Shown here: in pieces, positions 40,584-48,756 of the stretch | How the letters are laid out: the number at the start of each line of letters is the position of its first letter | Position numbering within the stretch: the stretch's first letter is position 1 | Assembly (NCBI GenBank): GCA_014874185.1 | Contig: JACWAF010000019.1 | Location: 104,794 to 168,793 of the forward strand | Origin: Nitrospirota bacterium | GTDB taxonomy: Bacteria > Nitrospirota > Thermodesulfovibrionia > Thermodesulfovibrionales > JdFR-88 | DNA: 64,000 nt | Reading direction: 5' to 3' | The notes under the pieces: generated by a model | What the model was told of the DNA's origin: nothing | Seen by the model: the letters and a program-made list of their open reading frames with translations, nothing else | The model's database searches: none | Made by a program: the position numbers and the translations under genes

Positions 40584-42631
40584 TGAGAGGCAAAGCAATC
40601 TTCATCTTCATTCTGATTACGGCCCTTTTCGCTGCCGGCTCCGTTGCGCAGGCCGCGGAACTCAAGGGGCTTAATATCAAAAGCGATTCTATCGAATTCC
40701 AAATAGATGGGAATTTCACCTACACCATCTACAGCCCGGACCCTTACAAGGTGGACCTGGACCTGCCAGGGGTAACCCCCGGAAAGTTCGCCGGAAGGAC
40801 CGAACCCAGCGTGAAGGGACTGAGCGAGATGAACATATCCGGGCAGAACGGCTCTACGCACATAGAGCTTCTGCTTGAAACCCCTTCCCTTGTGAAGCCC
40901 CGGTACGAGGGCAATCTCTTCGTGCTTGCGATCTCGCCCGAGGACGGCAATGCGGGAATCGTCAACGCGCCGGCCGAAGCCAAACCCGCCACAGCCCCGG
41001 CGGCTGCCAAGGCAAAACCGGACGATGCCCCAGCGCCCCTGGCGAATGCCACGGAAGTGACGGATATAGGCTTCGAACAGACAAGGAATGCCGTCAACCT
41101 TGTAATAAAGGGAAACGGAAAGCTCAGGCCGAACGTCTTTTCCCTTCCCGACCGGATAGTGGTCGACCTGCCTAAGGTATCCCTGAAAGCGGCCATGCCA
41201 AAAGAGGTCGTCTCACCGGTAAAAGGGATCAGGTCGGGCATATACCCGGACAAGGTGAGACTGGTAATAGATGTTAAAAAAGACACGCCTTACGAAATGT
41301 ATTCGAGGGACAGCTCGATAGCGATATCGATGACATTGGCCGCAAGGCCGGCGGAGAAGAAAGCCGCGCCGGCGCCCACGGCGGGGACCGCAAAGGCCGG
41401 GGCGCGGAAGCCTCAGAGCGCGGGCGGGCCGCCCTATACGGACCAGCGCATCTCCCTGGATTTCCAGAATGCCGATATCGTGCCCATCTTCATGCTTCTT
41501 GGAGAGGTAAGCGGCTACAACATGGTGGTGAGCCCCAGCGTAGCCGGCACTATCACGCTGAAGCTCAAGAATGTACCCTGGGAGCAGGCCCTCAACCTCC
41601 TCCTCGAGACCTTCAACCTCGGCAAGAAGGTGGAGGGCAATATCATGCGGATTGCCCCTCTAAGCCAGTTCGACCAGTGGAAAAAAGAGGAGGAGCGGCT
41701 CAAGCAGACCGAGGAGAGGACCGAGCCCCTGGTGCAGGAAGTGATAAAGCTCAATTACGCCAAGGCCGCCGACATAACCACGGCGATCAACAGCGGCAAG
41801 CTCCTAAGTGCAAGGGGCAATATCACGACCGATCCCCGGATGAATACCATGATAGTGCAGGACACCGCAAGCAGCATACAAAAGATAAAAGACCTGGTAA
41901 AGATAATGGATGTGGCCAAGCCACAGGTCATGATAGAGGCGCAGATCGTAGAGGTGAGCAGCACATATGCCCAATCCCTTGGCATCAACTGGGCCGCCAC
42001 GCAGAACATCAATCAGGCAAACGGCAGCAAGCTGGACTTTTCGGTAAATACACCCGTCCTTCAGGCCGGGACCGGCCAGGCAGGGTCCACTTCGCCGGGC
42101 GGAGTGGCGGCAATCACCCTTGGCAAAGCCAATGCCCTCCAGCTGCAGCTTTCGCTGAACGCCCTGGAGTCGATCAGCAAGGCCAGGAAGATATCCGACC
42201 CCAGGGTGCTTACTCTGGATGGGGAATCAGCCAGCATACAGCAGGGCACCAGCATCCCCGTGCAGACCACCACGGCATCGGGCACTAGCACGCAGTTCGT
42301 GAACGCCAACCTGAATCTCTCGGTGACACCCATGATAACCCCCGGCGGATATGTGCAGATGAAGGTTACGGCGGCAAACGACAGCCTTGGCGCCCTCACC
42401 CCACAGGGATACTCGATTGAGAGGAAGAACGTTGACACCCAGGCCATAGTGAAAGACGGGGAGACGCTGGTGCTGGGCGGCATCTATGTCACACAGGAGA
42501 ACACGGCGGAGCAGGGGATTCCGATCCTGAGCAAGATACCGGGGCTTGGCTGGCTTTTCAAGACTAGGACCGTCTCGGGCCCGAACCCGTCCGAGCTTCT
42601 GATCCTTATCACCCCAAAGATCATAAAATAA
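40580..42631 (+). CDS. pilQ: Type IV pilus secretin PilQ
   Basis: 683 aa. Signal peptide to about residue 28; two AMIN domains for peptidoglycan contact (about 30-115 and 155-250); secretin N-terminal segment RISLDFQNADIVPIFMLLGE; N1-type domain with INSGKLLSARGNITTDPRMNT; and the C-terminal secretin with LGKANALQLQLSLNALESI, RKISDPRVLTLDGESASIQQG and VKDGETLVLGGIYV. It forms the outer-membrane channel through which pili extend. Last gene of the operon, followed by a strong terminator hairpin. Confidence 0.97.
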   Translation: MMRGKAIFIFILITALFAAGSVAQAAELKGLNIKSDSIEFQIDGNFTYTIYSPDPYKVDLDLPGVTPGKFAGRTEPSVKGLSEMNISGQNGSTHIELLLETPSLVKPRYEGNLFVLAISPEDGNAGIVNAPAEAKPATAPAAAKAKPDDAPAPLANATEVTDIGFEQTRNAVNLVIKGNGKLRPNVFSLPDRIVVDLPKVSLKAAMPKEVVSPVKGIRSGIYPDKVRLVIDVKKDTPYEMYSRDSSIAISMTLAARPAEKKAAPAPTAGTAKAGARKPQSAGGPPYTDQRISLDFQNADIVPIFMLLGEVSGYNMVVSPSVAGTITLKLKNVPWEQALNLLLETFNLGKKVEGNIMRIAPLSQFDQWKKEEERLKQTEERTEPLVQEVIKLNYAKAADITTAINSGKLLSARGNITTDPRMNTMIVQDTASSIQKIKDLVKIMDVAKPQVMIEAQIVEVSSTYAQSLGINWAATQNINQANGSKLDFSVNTPVLQAGTGQAGSTSPGGVAAITLGKANALQLQLSLNALESISKARKISDPRVLTLDGESASIQQGTSIPVQTTTASGTSTQFVNANLNLSVTPMITPGGYVQMKVTAANDSLGALTPQGYSIERKNVDTQAIVKDGETLVLGGIYVTQENTAEQGIPILSKIPGLGWLFKTRTVSGPNPSELLILITPKIIK

Positions 42632-42651
42632 CGCGTAAGCGCATTCCGCTT

Positions 42652-42693
42652 AAGAAGAGGGGGCCAGGAACCGTGGTCCCCTCTTCTTTGTTT
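42652..42693 (+). terminator. Rho-independent terminator after pilQ
   Basis: AAGAAGAGGGGGCCA (42652-42666) pairs with TGGTCCCCTCTTCTT (42674-42688), one bulged base, followed by TGTTTG. It closes the pil operon. Confidence 0.8.
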
Positions 42694-42735
42694 GACTATT
42701 AACAGTCTCATAACAGGATGCGCTTAATTATTAGA

Positions 42736-42833
42736 AAATCCCTCCTAACCTCTCTTCGTCAAAGGGCCTTTGCCAAAGGGAGGGGTTGCCCCTCTTTGGA
42801 AAAGAGGGGACGAGGGGAGATTTTCCGGTCAAA
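42736..42833. repeat. Palindromic intergenic repeat, copy 2 (inverted relative to 3073)
   Basis: Begins AATCCCTCCTAACCTC and ends GAGGGGAGATTTT, the reverse complement of the ends of the element at 3073-3145. The internal hairpins (AAAGGGCCTTTGCCAAAGGG and CCCCTCTTTGGAAAAGAGGGG) are diverged versions. It occupies most of the pilQ-aroC gap. Confidence 0.7.
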
Positions 42834-42863
42834 ATGTCTGTTCAATTATGAGATTCTTGTAAT

Positions 42864-42893
42864 TTGAAAAATAATGCTCGGGGGCAATATAAT
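42864..42893 (+). promoter_or_regulatory. Promoter of the aroC operon, very short leader
   Basis: TTGAAA (42864-42869), 18-base spacer, TATAAT (42888-42893), eleven bases to the ATG at 42905. The predicted leader is about five bases with no Shine-Dalgarno. Confidence 0.55.
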
Positions 42894-42904
42894 ATCTTTT
42901 CGAT

Positions 42905-44086
42905 ATGCTACGGTTCTATACGGCAGGCGAATCACATGGGAGGGGGTTGGTTGGCATCCTTGAAGGGTTGCCGGCCGGGCTCCCGCTTTCGATCGAGTTC
43001 ATAAACTCCGAGCTTAAACGAAGACAGAAGGGCTACGGGCGGGGCGGCCGGATGAAGATAGAATCCGACCAGGCCCAGATCCTTTCCGGTGTGAGATGGG
43101 GCAAGACGCTTGGCTCTCCGATCAGCCTCTTCATTGAAAACCGGGATTGGGCGAACTGGCAGGAAGGGATGAGCGCCGATGCCGTCCACGCGGGCTCGCT
43201 TGAGCCGGTAACCAGGCCCAGGCCCGGCCATGCCGACCTGCCCGGCGCGCTTAAATACGCCCAGCGGGACATCAGGAACATACTCGAACGTTCGAGCGCC
43301 AGAGAGACCGCGATGCGGGTGGCCCTGGGGGCGCTGGCAAAGAGCTTTCTTCTAGAGTTCGGGATTTCAATCGGGAGTTTCGTGACCTCGATAGGCGATG
43401 TGGAGACACCCATAAAAGCGGGACGGACCTATGCAGACACCAAACTGCTCTTGAAATTGTCTGAAAGGGCCGGGAAATCAGACGTAAGCTGCCCCAGCCG
43501 GGATGCGGCGGCCCGGATGAGGGCCGAGATAGACAACGCAATTAAAAATGGATACAGCCTTGGGGGGCAGTTCACGGTCTTTGCTCTGGGGGTATTGCCC
43601 GGACTGGGAACTCATACCCAATGGGACAGAAAACTGGACGGACTGCTGGCGCAGGCGCTCATGTCCATCCAGGCCATAAAGGCGGTCGAGATCGGGGGCG
43701 GGGCTGCCCTTTCGGGCCTGCCCGGCCGGGCGGCCATGGACGAGATCTTTTACGGAAAAGAAACGGGCTTCTTCAGGAAGACAAACAATATGGGCGGCAT
43801 CGAAGGCGGCATCACCAATGGCATGCCCGTGGTGGCCCGCGCGTCGATGAAACCCATCCCCACTCAAAGAAAGCCCCTTCATTCAGTGGACATGAAAACG
43901 AAAAAACCCTTCGCGGCGGCTTATGAGCGTTCGGACGTCTGCGCCGTGCCCGCCGCGGCTGTTGTAGGGGAAGCCATGCTGGCCCTTGTCCTGGCAGGGG
44001 CTTTTCTGGAGAAATTCGGCGGCGACTCCATCACCGAAACCCGGAGAAATTACGAGTCGTACAAAGAATGTCTCCAGAACTTCTAG
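42905..44086 (+). CDS. aroC: Chorismate synthase
   Basis: 393 aa. Signatures GESHGRGLVGILEGLPAG, RPGHADLPGALKY, RSSARETAMRVALGA and GIEGGITNGMPVVARASMKP are all present. It converts 5-enolpyruvylshikimate 3-phosphate to chorismate using reduced FMN. The aroKB fusion starts one base after its TAG, so they form one operon; EPSP synthase is not here. Confidence 0.97.
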   Translation: MLRFYTAGESHGRGLVGILEGLPAGLPLSIEFINSELKRRQKGYGRGGRMKIESDQAQILSGVRWGKTLGSPISLFIENRDWANWQEGMSADAVHAGSLEPVTRPRPGHADLPGALKYAQRDIRNILERSSARETAMRVALGALAKSFLLEFGISIGSFVTSIGDVETPIKAGRTYADTKLLLKLSERAGKSDVSCPSRDAAARMRAEIDNAIKNGYSLGGQFTVFALGVLPGLGTHTQWDRKLDGLLAQALMSIQAIKAVEIGGGAALSGLPGRAAMDEIFYGKETGFFRKTNNMGGIEGGITNGMPVVARASMKPIPTQRKPLHSVDMKTKKPFAAAYERSDVCAVPAAAVVGEAMLALVLAGAFLEKFGGDSITETRRNYESYKECLQNF

Positions 44087-44087
44087 G

Positions 44088-45698
44088 ATGCCCCGCACGA
44101 ATCTGAATATAGCCCTCACAGGCTTCATGGGGACTGGAAAGACCTCCGTGGCCCTGGAACTCTCCCGCATGACGGGCCGCCCGATAATCGACATGGATGC
44201 CGAGATAGAAAAAAAGGCGGGCATCCCGATTACCGAAATATTTTCACGGTTCGGGGAGGCGCACTTCAGGAATATGGAATCCGAGGAGGCCAGGGAGGCA
44301 GGTTCCAGAAAGGGCGTGATCATCTCCACCGGGGGCGGCGTGGTGCTCCGGAAAGAGAACATGGCGGCACTCCGCAAAAACGGGGTCATCGTGCGGCTTC
44401 AGGCAAGCCCTGAGGCCATTCTCGAAAGGACTTCCAAGACCAGCGACCGGCCCCTTTTACAAGCGGCCGACCCGCTTGCCAGGATAAAGGACCTCCTCTC
44501 AAAAAGAGAACCCTTCTACCAGGATGCCGATATCACCGTCGATACCGAAGGGAAGAGCCCCCGCGAGACCGCCGGGGAGATATTGGAAAAACTGAAGGAG
44601 ATTGAGAGCAAAACAGGCGCGGAAACGGACGTGCGGGTGGAGCTTGCTGAGAGAAGCTACTCCATCCGGATAGGCTCCGGCATTCTCTCCGCATTGGGAG
44701 AGGCCCTGAAGAAGCTCGGATTATCCAGACAGATCGGGGTGGTCTCGAACCCAGCGGTCAATGCCCTATACGGAAAGGCCGTCCTCGATTCGCTCAGGTC
44801 TGCAGGTTTCGAGCCGCTTTTGATAGAGATACCCGACGGGGAGGAATATAAAAACCTGGATTCCGCCAACCGGATTTACACCGCTCTGCTCCAGGCGCGT
44901 TTTGACCGGGGCTCCGCGCTTCTCGCCCTGGGCGGTGGGGTAATAGGGGACCTTACCGGGTTCGCGGCCTCCACCTACATGCGCGGGATACGGTTCGTGC
45001 AGGTGCCCACGACACTGCTGGCCCACGTTGACAGCTCCGTTGGCGGAAAAACGGGCGTCAACCACCCTTTGGGCAAAAATATGATAGGCACATTCTGGCA
45101 GCCCTCTCTGGTCTGGATCGACATCTCCACGCTCCGGACGCTCCCGGACAACCAGTTGGCGGCCGGGATGGCCGAGGTCATAAAATACGGGGTCATAAAA
45201 GACGCGGAATTCTTCGCCTGCCTGGAAAAGGAAAGAGACCGGATAGCCCGGCTCGCCCCCGACGCCCTCTCCCATATAATACAGAGGAGCTGCGAGATAA
45301 AGGCTGAGGTCGTGAGCCTGGACGAGCGGGAGGCGGGGCTCCGGGCGATACTGAATTTCGGGCACACGATAGGGCACGCCATAGAGACCCTTACCGGTTA
45401 CACCAGATACCTGCACGGCGAGGCCGTCGCCATCGGGATGTGCATGGAGGCGAAGATCGCCCAAAAGAGAGGACTTATCAGCCGGGAAGGGGTACAAAGG
45501 CTTGAGGCCCTGGTGAAGGCTTACGGGCTGCCCGCCTCCATGCCTTCCGGCTTGCCGGCGGATGCCCTTTTTGCGGCCATGCAGGTGGACAAGAAGGCCT
45601 CCGGCGGGCAGATAAAGGTAGTGCTTCCGGAGAAGATAGGCTCGGTGCGGGTGGAAGCCGTGTCCCATGAGGAATTCGACAATATCCTCGCTTATTAA
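44088..45698 (+). CDS. aroKB: Shikimate kinase - 3-dehydroquinate synthase fusion
   Basis: 536 aa, start ATG at 44088 one base past the aroC stop. Residues 1-170 are shikimate kinase (GFMGTGKTSVALEL P-loop, IDMDAEIEKKAG, ISTGGGVVLRKEN). From about 185 onward is dehydroquinate synthase with SYSIRIGSGI, GGGVIGDLTGFAASTYMRG, PTTLLAHVDSSVGGKTGVN, the zinc-ligand Glu in EVIKYGVIKD and NFGHTIGHAIE. No stop or frameshift separates them. It carries out two non-consecutive steps of the shikimate pathway. Similar fusions are known in Thermotoga. Confidence 0.96.
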   Translation: MPRTNLNIALTGFMGTGKTSVALELSRMTGRPIIDMDAEIEKKAGIPITEIFSRFGEAHFRNMESEEAREAGSRKGVIISTGGGVVLRKENMAALRKNGVIVRLQASPEAILERTSKTSDRPLLQAADPLARIKDLLSKREPFYQDADITVDTEGKSPRETAGEILEKLKEIESKTGAETDVRVELAERSYSIRIGSGILSALGEALKKLGLSRQIGVVSNPAVNALYGKAVLDSLRSAGFEPLLIEIPDGEEYKNLDSANRIYTALLQARFDRGSALLALGGGVIGDLTGFAASTYMRGIRFVQVPTTLLAHVDSSVGGKTGVNHPLGKNMIGTFWQPSLVWIDISTLRTLPDNQLAAGMAEVIKYGVIKDAEFFACLEKERDRIARLAPDALSHIIQRSCEIKAEVVSLDEREAGLRAILNFGHTIGHAIETLTGYTRYLHGEAVAIGMCMEAKIAQKRGLISREGVQRLEALVKAYGLPASMPSGLPADALFAAMQVDKKASGGQIKVVLPEKIGSVRVEAVSHEEFDNILAY

Positions 45699-45746
45699 GG
45701 TCTCATATATATTTCATCAAAATGTTAGTATATCTCGCGTACTGAA

Positions 45747-46511
45747 ATGTACATAGCAGCCATATATGGCCTTAAAGAGGACAGGCAGGAAGCGGCGCAG
45801 AGGCTGGCAGCCGCCCTGGGGGTCGCCGGATATGACGCGGTTGCCCGTCTGCACGCCCCCGGTGACATACTCGCCCTTGGGGCCTTCGCCGATAAAGGAC
45901 CGGCAATAAGCCTTTTAGAGCGCCTCCGGGCGGGCGGCTTCAACGGGACCCTCCTGGGGCCGGAGGAAATAGCCGCTGAGACCTCCTTGCAGCCGGTCAG
46001 AAGATTCGAGCTTCGCGAGGCCGGAATCTGCGTCCACACGGCCAAGGAAACAATGGACATCCCCTATCCGGGCATCCGGCTTATATTGAGGGGAAACCGG
46101 TTTGAAAGCACCACCACAACCGAGACCATAAAGACCCGTTCCCTGAGCCTGGAGCGCGCGATCCTTTCCAGCGGCCTCATGCTGACCAAGACCACGAAGG
46201 AAACGGTGCGGAAGACGACGGAGGAGCGGACGGGGTTTGTTAATCTCTATTCAGAGGGCGGGCTGGCGGTTCAATTGCGCGAAGACGCGCTCAGCTTCGA
46301 TTGCCTGGGTCCCCTTCGCAAGCTCTCCCGCTCGGCAAGCTTTGCCACCCTGGTTGACGAACTGCGCCGCCGCGCCCCGAAGGCATTGTTTGACGACCGT
46401 CTTCTGAGCAGGGCGGGGCAGAAGGCGCTCCTGGGGCCGGCCCTCAACCCCGAACGGCAGGCCGGGGCGGCCATTGCGCTTGTCGCAAAAGTGCTCCTGA
46501 GCAGGGCCTGA
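45747..46511 (+). CDS. Protein of unknown function (254 aa)
   Basis: Not recognised. The first 75 residues (MYIAAIYGLKEDRQEAAQRL and on) look like an alpha/beta domain; a Thr-rich centre (ESTTTTETIKTRSLSL, LTKTTKETVRKTTEER) separates it from a helical C-terminus. No signal peptide or membrane segment. TATATC lies twelve bases before the ATG with no Shine-Dalgarno. It is 48 bases after aroKB and convergent with the SpeE-like gene. Codon use matches its neighbours, so it is a likely real gene. Confidence 0.7.
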   Translation: MYIAAIYGLKEDRQEAAQRLAAALGVAGYDAVARLHAPGDILALGAFADKGPAISLLERLRAGGFNGTLLGPEEIAAETSLQPVRRFELREAGICVHTAKETMDIPYPGIRLILRGNRFESTTTTETIKTRSLSLERAILSSGLMLTKTTKETVRKTTEERTGFVNLYSEGGLAVQLREDALSFDCLGPLRKLSRSASFATLVDELRRRAPKALFDDRLLSRAGQKALLGPALNPERQAGAAIALVAKVLLSRA

Positions 46512-46523
46512 GCCCGCCATGGC

Positions 46524-47327
46524 TCAATCCTTTATCAGAAACACGTCCCGCCCTATTCGCATCCGGCCCAGGTATTGCCGGCGCGCAATGGCGGGGAGGT
46601 CGAATTCAAATTTCCTGCCGGCCTGCAGTTTTTCGGCCCTCTCAATCACCCGGCTGCGTGGGGGCCTGGAGCCGTTCACGCCAACCAGTATGCAATTATA
46701 CGCCGTCTTGCAGTTATAGATATGCACGCCCGGGAATTCGTTGGAGAAGGTGAAGACCATGGAGTCGAACAGCCGGTTCGTGCGCCGCGACAGGAGGTTG
46801 GATGCGAGCGCGCCGCCCCTCTTGAGCTTTCCCTTTATTTCGCGGAGGAACTGGATGCTGGCTAGATGGAGGGGTATTTTCCCGCCCTGGTACGCATCCA
46901 GCACTATGAGGTCGTACTTATGCCTGGTCTTTTGTATGAACCCGCGCCCGTCCGCCACGTGGACCCGCGTGGCCGGACCCTCTCTGAATTTGAAGTATTT
47001 TTTCGCGACCGCCACAACGGATGCGTCTATTTCCACAACGTCCGCAACGCAGTCCGGGAAACTCCTGCTGAAATATCTGGGCAGCGAGCCCGCCCCCAAT
47101 CCTATGAAAAGCGCCCTCCTGGGTTCCCGTTCCAGATAGGCCAGGGAAACAAAAAGGACCTGGTTGTATTCGAAAGCCAGCCGGTCCGGCGAATCGATGT
47201 CCATTCCGCCCTGGACCAGGTCTGGCCTTTCATCGCAAATAAACCGCTCCCGGGTCTTCGGGTCCTCATGGACGCTGATGACCTGGTAAGCGGATTTCTT
47301 TTTAAAAAGCAGTTTGTCCGCGCTCAT
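46524..47327 (-). CDS. Spermidine synthase-like methyltransferase-fold protein
   Basis: 267 aa. RRALFIGLGAGSLPRYFSRSF (nucleotide loop), VADVVEIDASVVAVAKKYF, RVHVADGRGFIQKT and YDLIVLDAYQGGKIPLHLAS match the polyamine synthase fold. The catalytic Asp region reads DAYQGG rather than DSTDP, as in the broader SpeE-like group rather than true spermidine synthases, so the reaction is uncertain. It lies 79 bases after the NtrC-type regulator gene in the same direction. Confidence 0.82.
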   Translation of the reverse strand: MSADKLLFKKKSAYQVISVHEDPKTRERFICDERPDLVQGGMDIDSPDRLAFEYNQVLFVSLAYLEREPRRALFIGLGAGSLPRYFSRSFPDCVADVVEIDASVVAVAKKYFKFREGPATRVHVADGRGFIQKTRHKYDLIVLDAYQGGKIPLHLASIQFLREIKGKLKRGGALASNLLSRRTNRLFDSMVFTFSNEFPGVHIYNCKTAYNCILVGVNGSRPPRSRVIERAEKLQAGRKFEFDLPAIARRQYLGRMRIGRDVFLIKD

Positions 47328-47406
47328 TCAGTTGCCCCTTTCGAAAAATCCACGCCCGCACGCAAAAAAGGGCCTGGGCCCATCCATTTGAAATCACCAG
47401 AAGAAT

Positions 47407-48756
47407 TTACGCCTCTATGCCAAGTTTCTTCAGCTTCCTGTAAAGCGTCACCAGGTCGATTCCCAGGCTTTGGGCAGTGGCGTCCTTGTTTCTCCTGTTC
47501 GCCTCAAGGGCCCTGAGTATTATCGCCCTTTCGAAATCGTTTATCGATTCCCTGAGGGAGCAGGCCTTCTCCTCCCCGTGCCTGGACCTGATCCTGTCCG
47601 GTAGTTCGTCCACCCCGACAAGGTCGCTTCGCGCCAGCACAACGGCCCTCTCCATGGCGTTGCTCAGTTCCCTTACGTTTCCGGGCCATTTGTATCCGGT
47701 GAGCACTTTCTTCGCCTCCGGCGAGATCCCGGTCATGTTCTTCTTATTAATGACGGCATATTTTTTTATGAAGTGCTCTATCAGGAGCGGGATGTCCTCC
47801 ACTCTTTCCCTCAAGGGCGGCACACGCACCTCGAAGACGCTCAGCCTGTAATAGAGGTCCTCCCGGAAATGGCCTTCCCTGATGCAGGCCTCCAGGTCCT
47901 TGTTGGTTGCGGAGATAAGCCGTACATCCGCGTGGCGGGTCCGGGCGTCCCCAAGCGGCATGACCTCGCCGGTCTCAAGCACCTTCAGGATTTTTGCCTG
48001 CAGGGCCGGCGGCATGTCGCCTATCTCGTCCAGAAGCAGCGTGCCATCATGGGCAAGCTCTATAAGGCCTTTCTTGTCCGCGTTGGCCCCGGTGAACGCG
48101 CCTTTTTTATAGCCGAAAAGCTCCGATTCCAGAAGCCCCTCGGGAATCGCGGAGCAGTTTATTGCAATGAATGGCTTGTCCGTGCGGGGGCTGCTGCAGT
48201 GGATAAGCTCGGCAATGGCGCCCTTACCCGTGCCTGATTCTCCGGTCAGGAGTATGTTGCTCTTTGTGGGGATCACGCTTTCCAGCAGCTCGAATACCTT
48301 TACCATGCAGTCGGAGATGAAGATGATCTCCTTGCATTTTTGCCGGTGCTGGGCCAGCTGCCGCCTGAGGGCGATATTTTCCGTCCTCAGCCGCTCCTGC
48401 TCCAGGAGGCGCCTCACGGTCATCTTCACTTCCTCGTTTATGAAAGGCTTCACTATGTAATCGGCCGCGCCCTTCTTCATCGCTTCCACCGCGGATTCCA
48501 CCGTGGCGTAAGCGCTCATGAGCACGACAATCGCGGCCGGATTGAGGGTTTTTATCCGGTCCAGCAGGCCGAGCCCGTCCATTCCCGGCATCTTGAGGTC
48601 TGTAAGGACTATGTCACAGGGCTCTTTCCTGAATATCTCCAGGGCCTCTTCGCCGTCAAGGGCCGTTTTCACCGAGTACCCCTCGCCCCTCAGCAGGAAT
48701 TCAAGCGCCCTCAGGATGTCTTTTTCGTCATCGGCTACCAGTATCTTGGCCGGCAT
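47407..48756 (-). CDS. Sigma-54-dependent response regulator (NtrC family)
   Basis: 449 aa. Receiver 1-120 (VADDEKD, VLTDLKMPGMDG, DYIVKPF); AAA+ domain about 145-375 with Walker A GESGTGKG, the sigma-54-contact loop GAFTGANADKKG, Walker B LLLDEIGDMPP and the arginine finger region; C-terminal Fis-type HTH about 405-449 (EANRRNKDATAQSLGIDLVTLYRKLKKLG). It activates sigma-54 promoters when phosphorylated. It overlaps the 3' end of the sensor kinase gene by 29 bases; the two are partners. Confidence 0.96.
   Translation of the reverse strand: MPAKILVADDEKDILRALEFLLRGEGYSVKTALDGEEALEIFRKEPCDIVLTDLKMPGMDGLGLLDRIKTLNPAAIVVLMSAYATVESAVEAMKKGAADYIVKPFINEEVKMTVRRLLEQERLRTENIALRRQLAQHRQKCKEIIFISDCMVKVFELLESVIPTKSNILLTGESGTGKGAIAELIHCSSPRTDKPFIAINCSAIPEGLLESELFGYKKGAFTGANADKKGLIELAHDGTLLLDEIGDMPPALQAKILKVLETGEVMPLGDARTRHADVRLISATNKDLEACIREGHFREDLYYRLSVFEVRVPPLRERVEDIPLLIEHFIKKYAVINKKNMTGISPEAKKVLTGYKWPGNVRELSNAMERAVVLARSDLVGVDELPDRIRSRHGEEKACSLRESINDFERAIILRALEANRRNKDATAQSLGIDLVTLYRKLKKLGIEA

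Noticed and set aside
46524..47327. True spermidine synthase (speE)
   Set aside because: The catalytic segment reads DAYQGG rather than the DSTDP type and no speD or speA is near; only the fold is supported.
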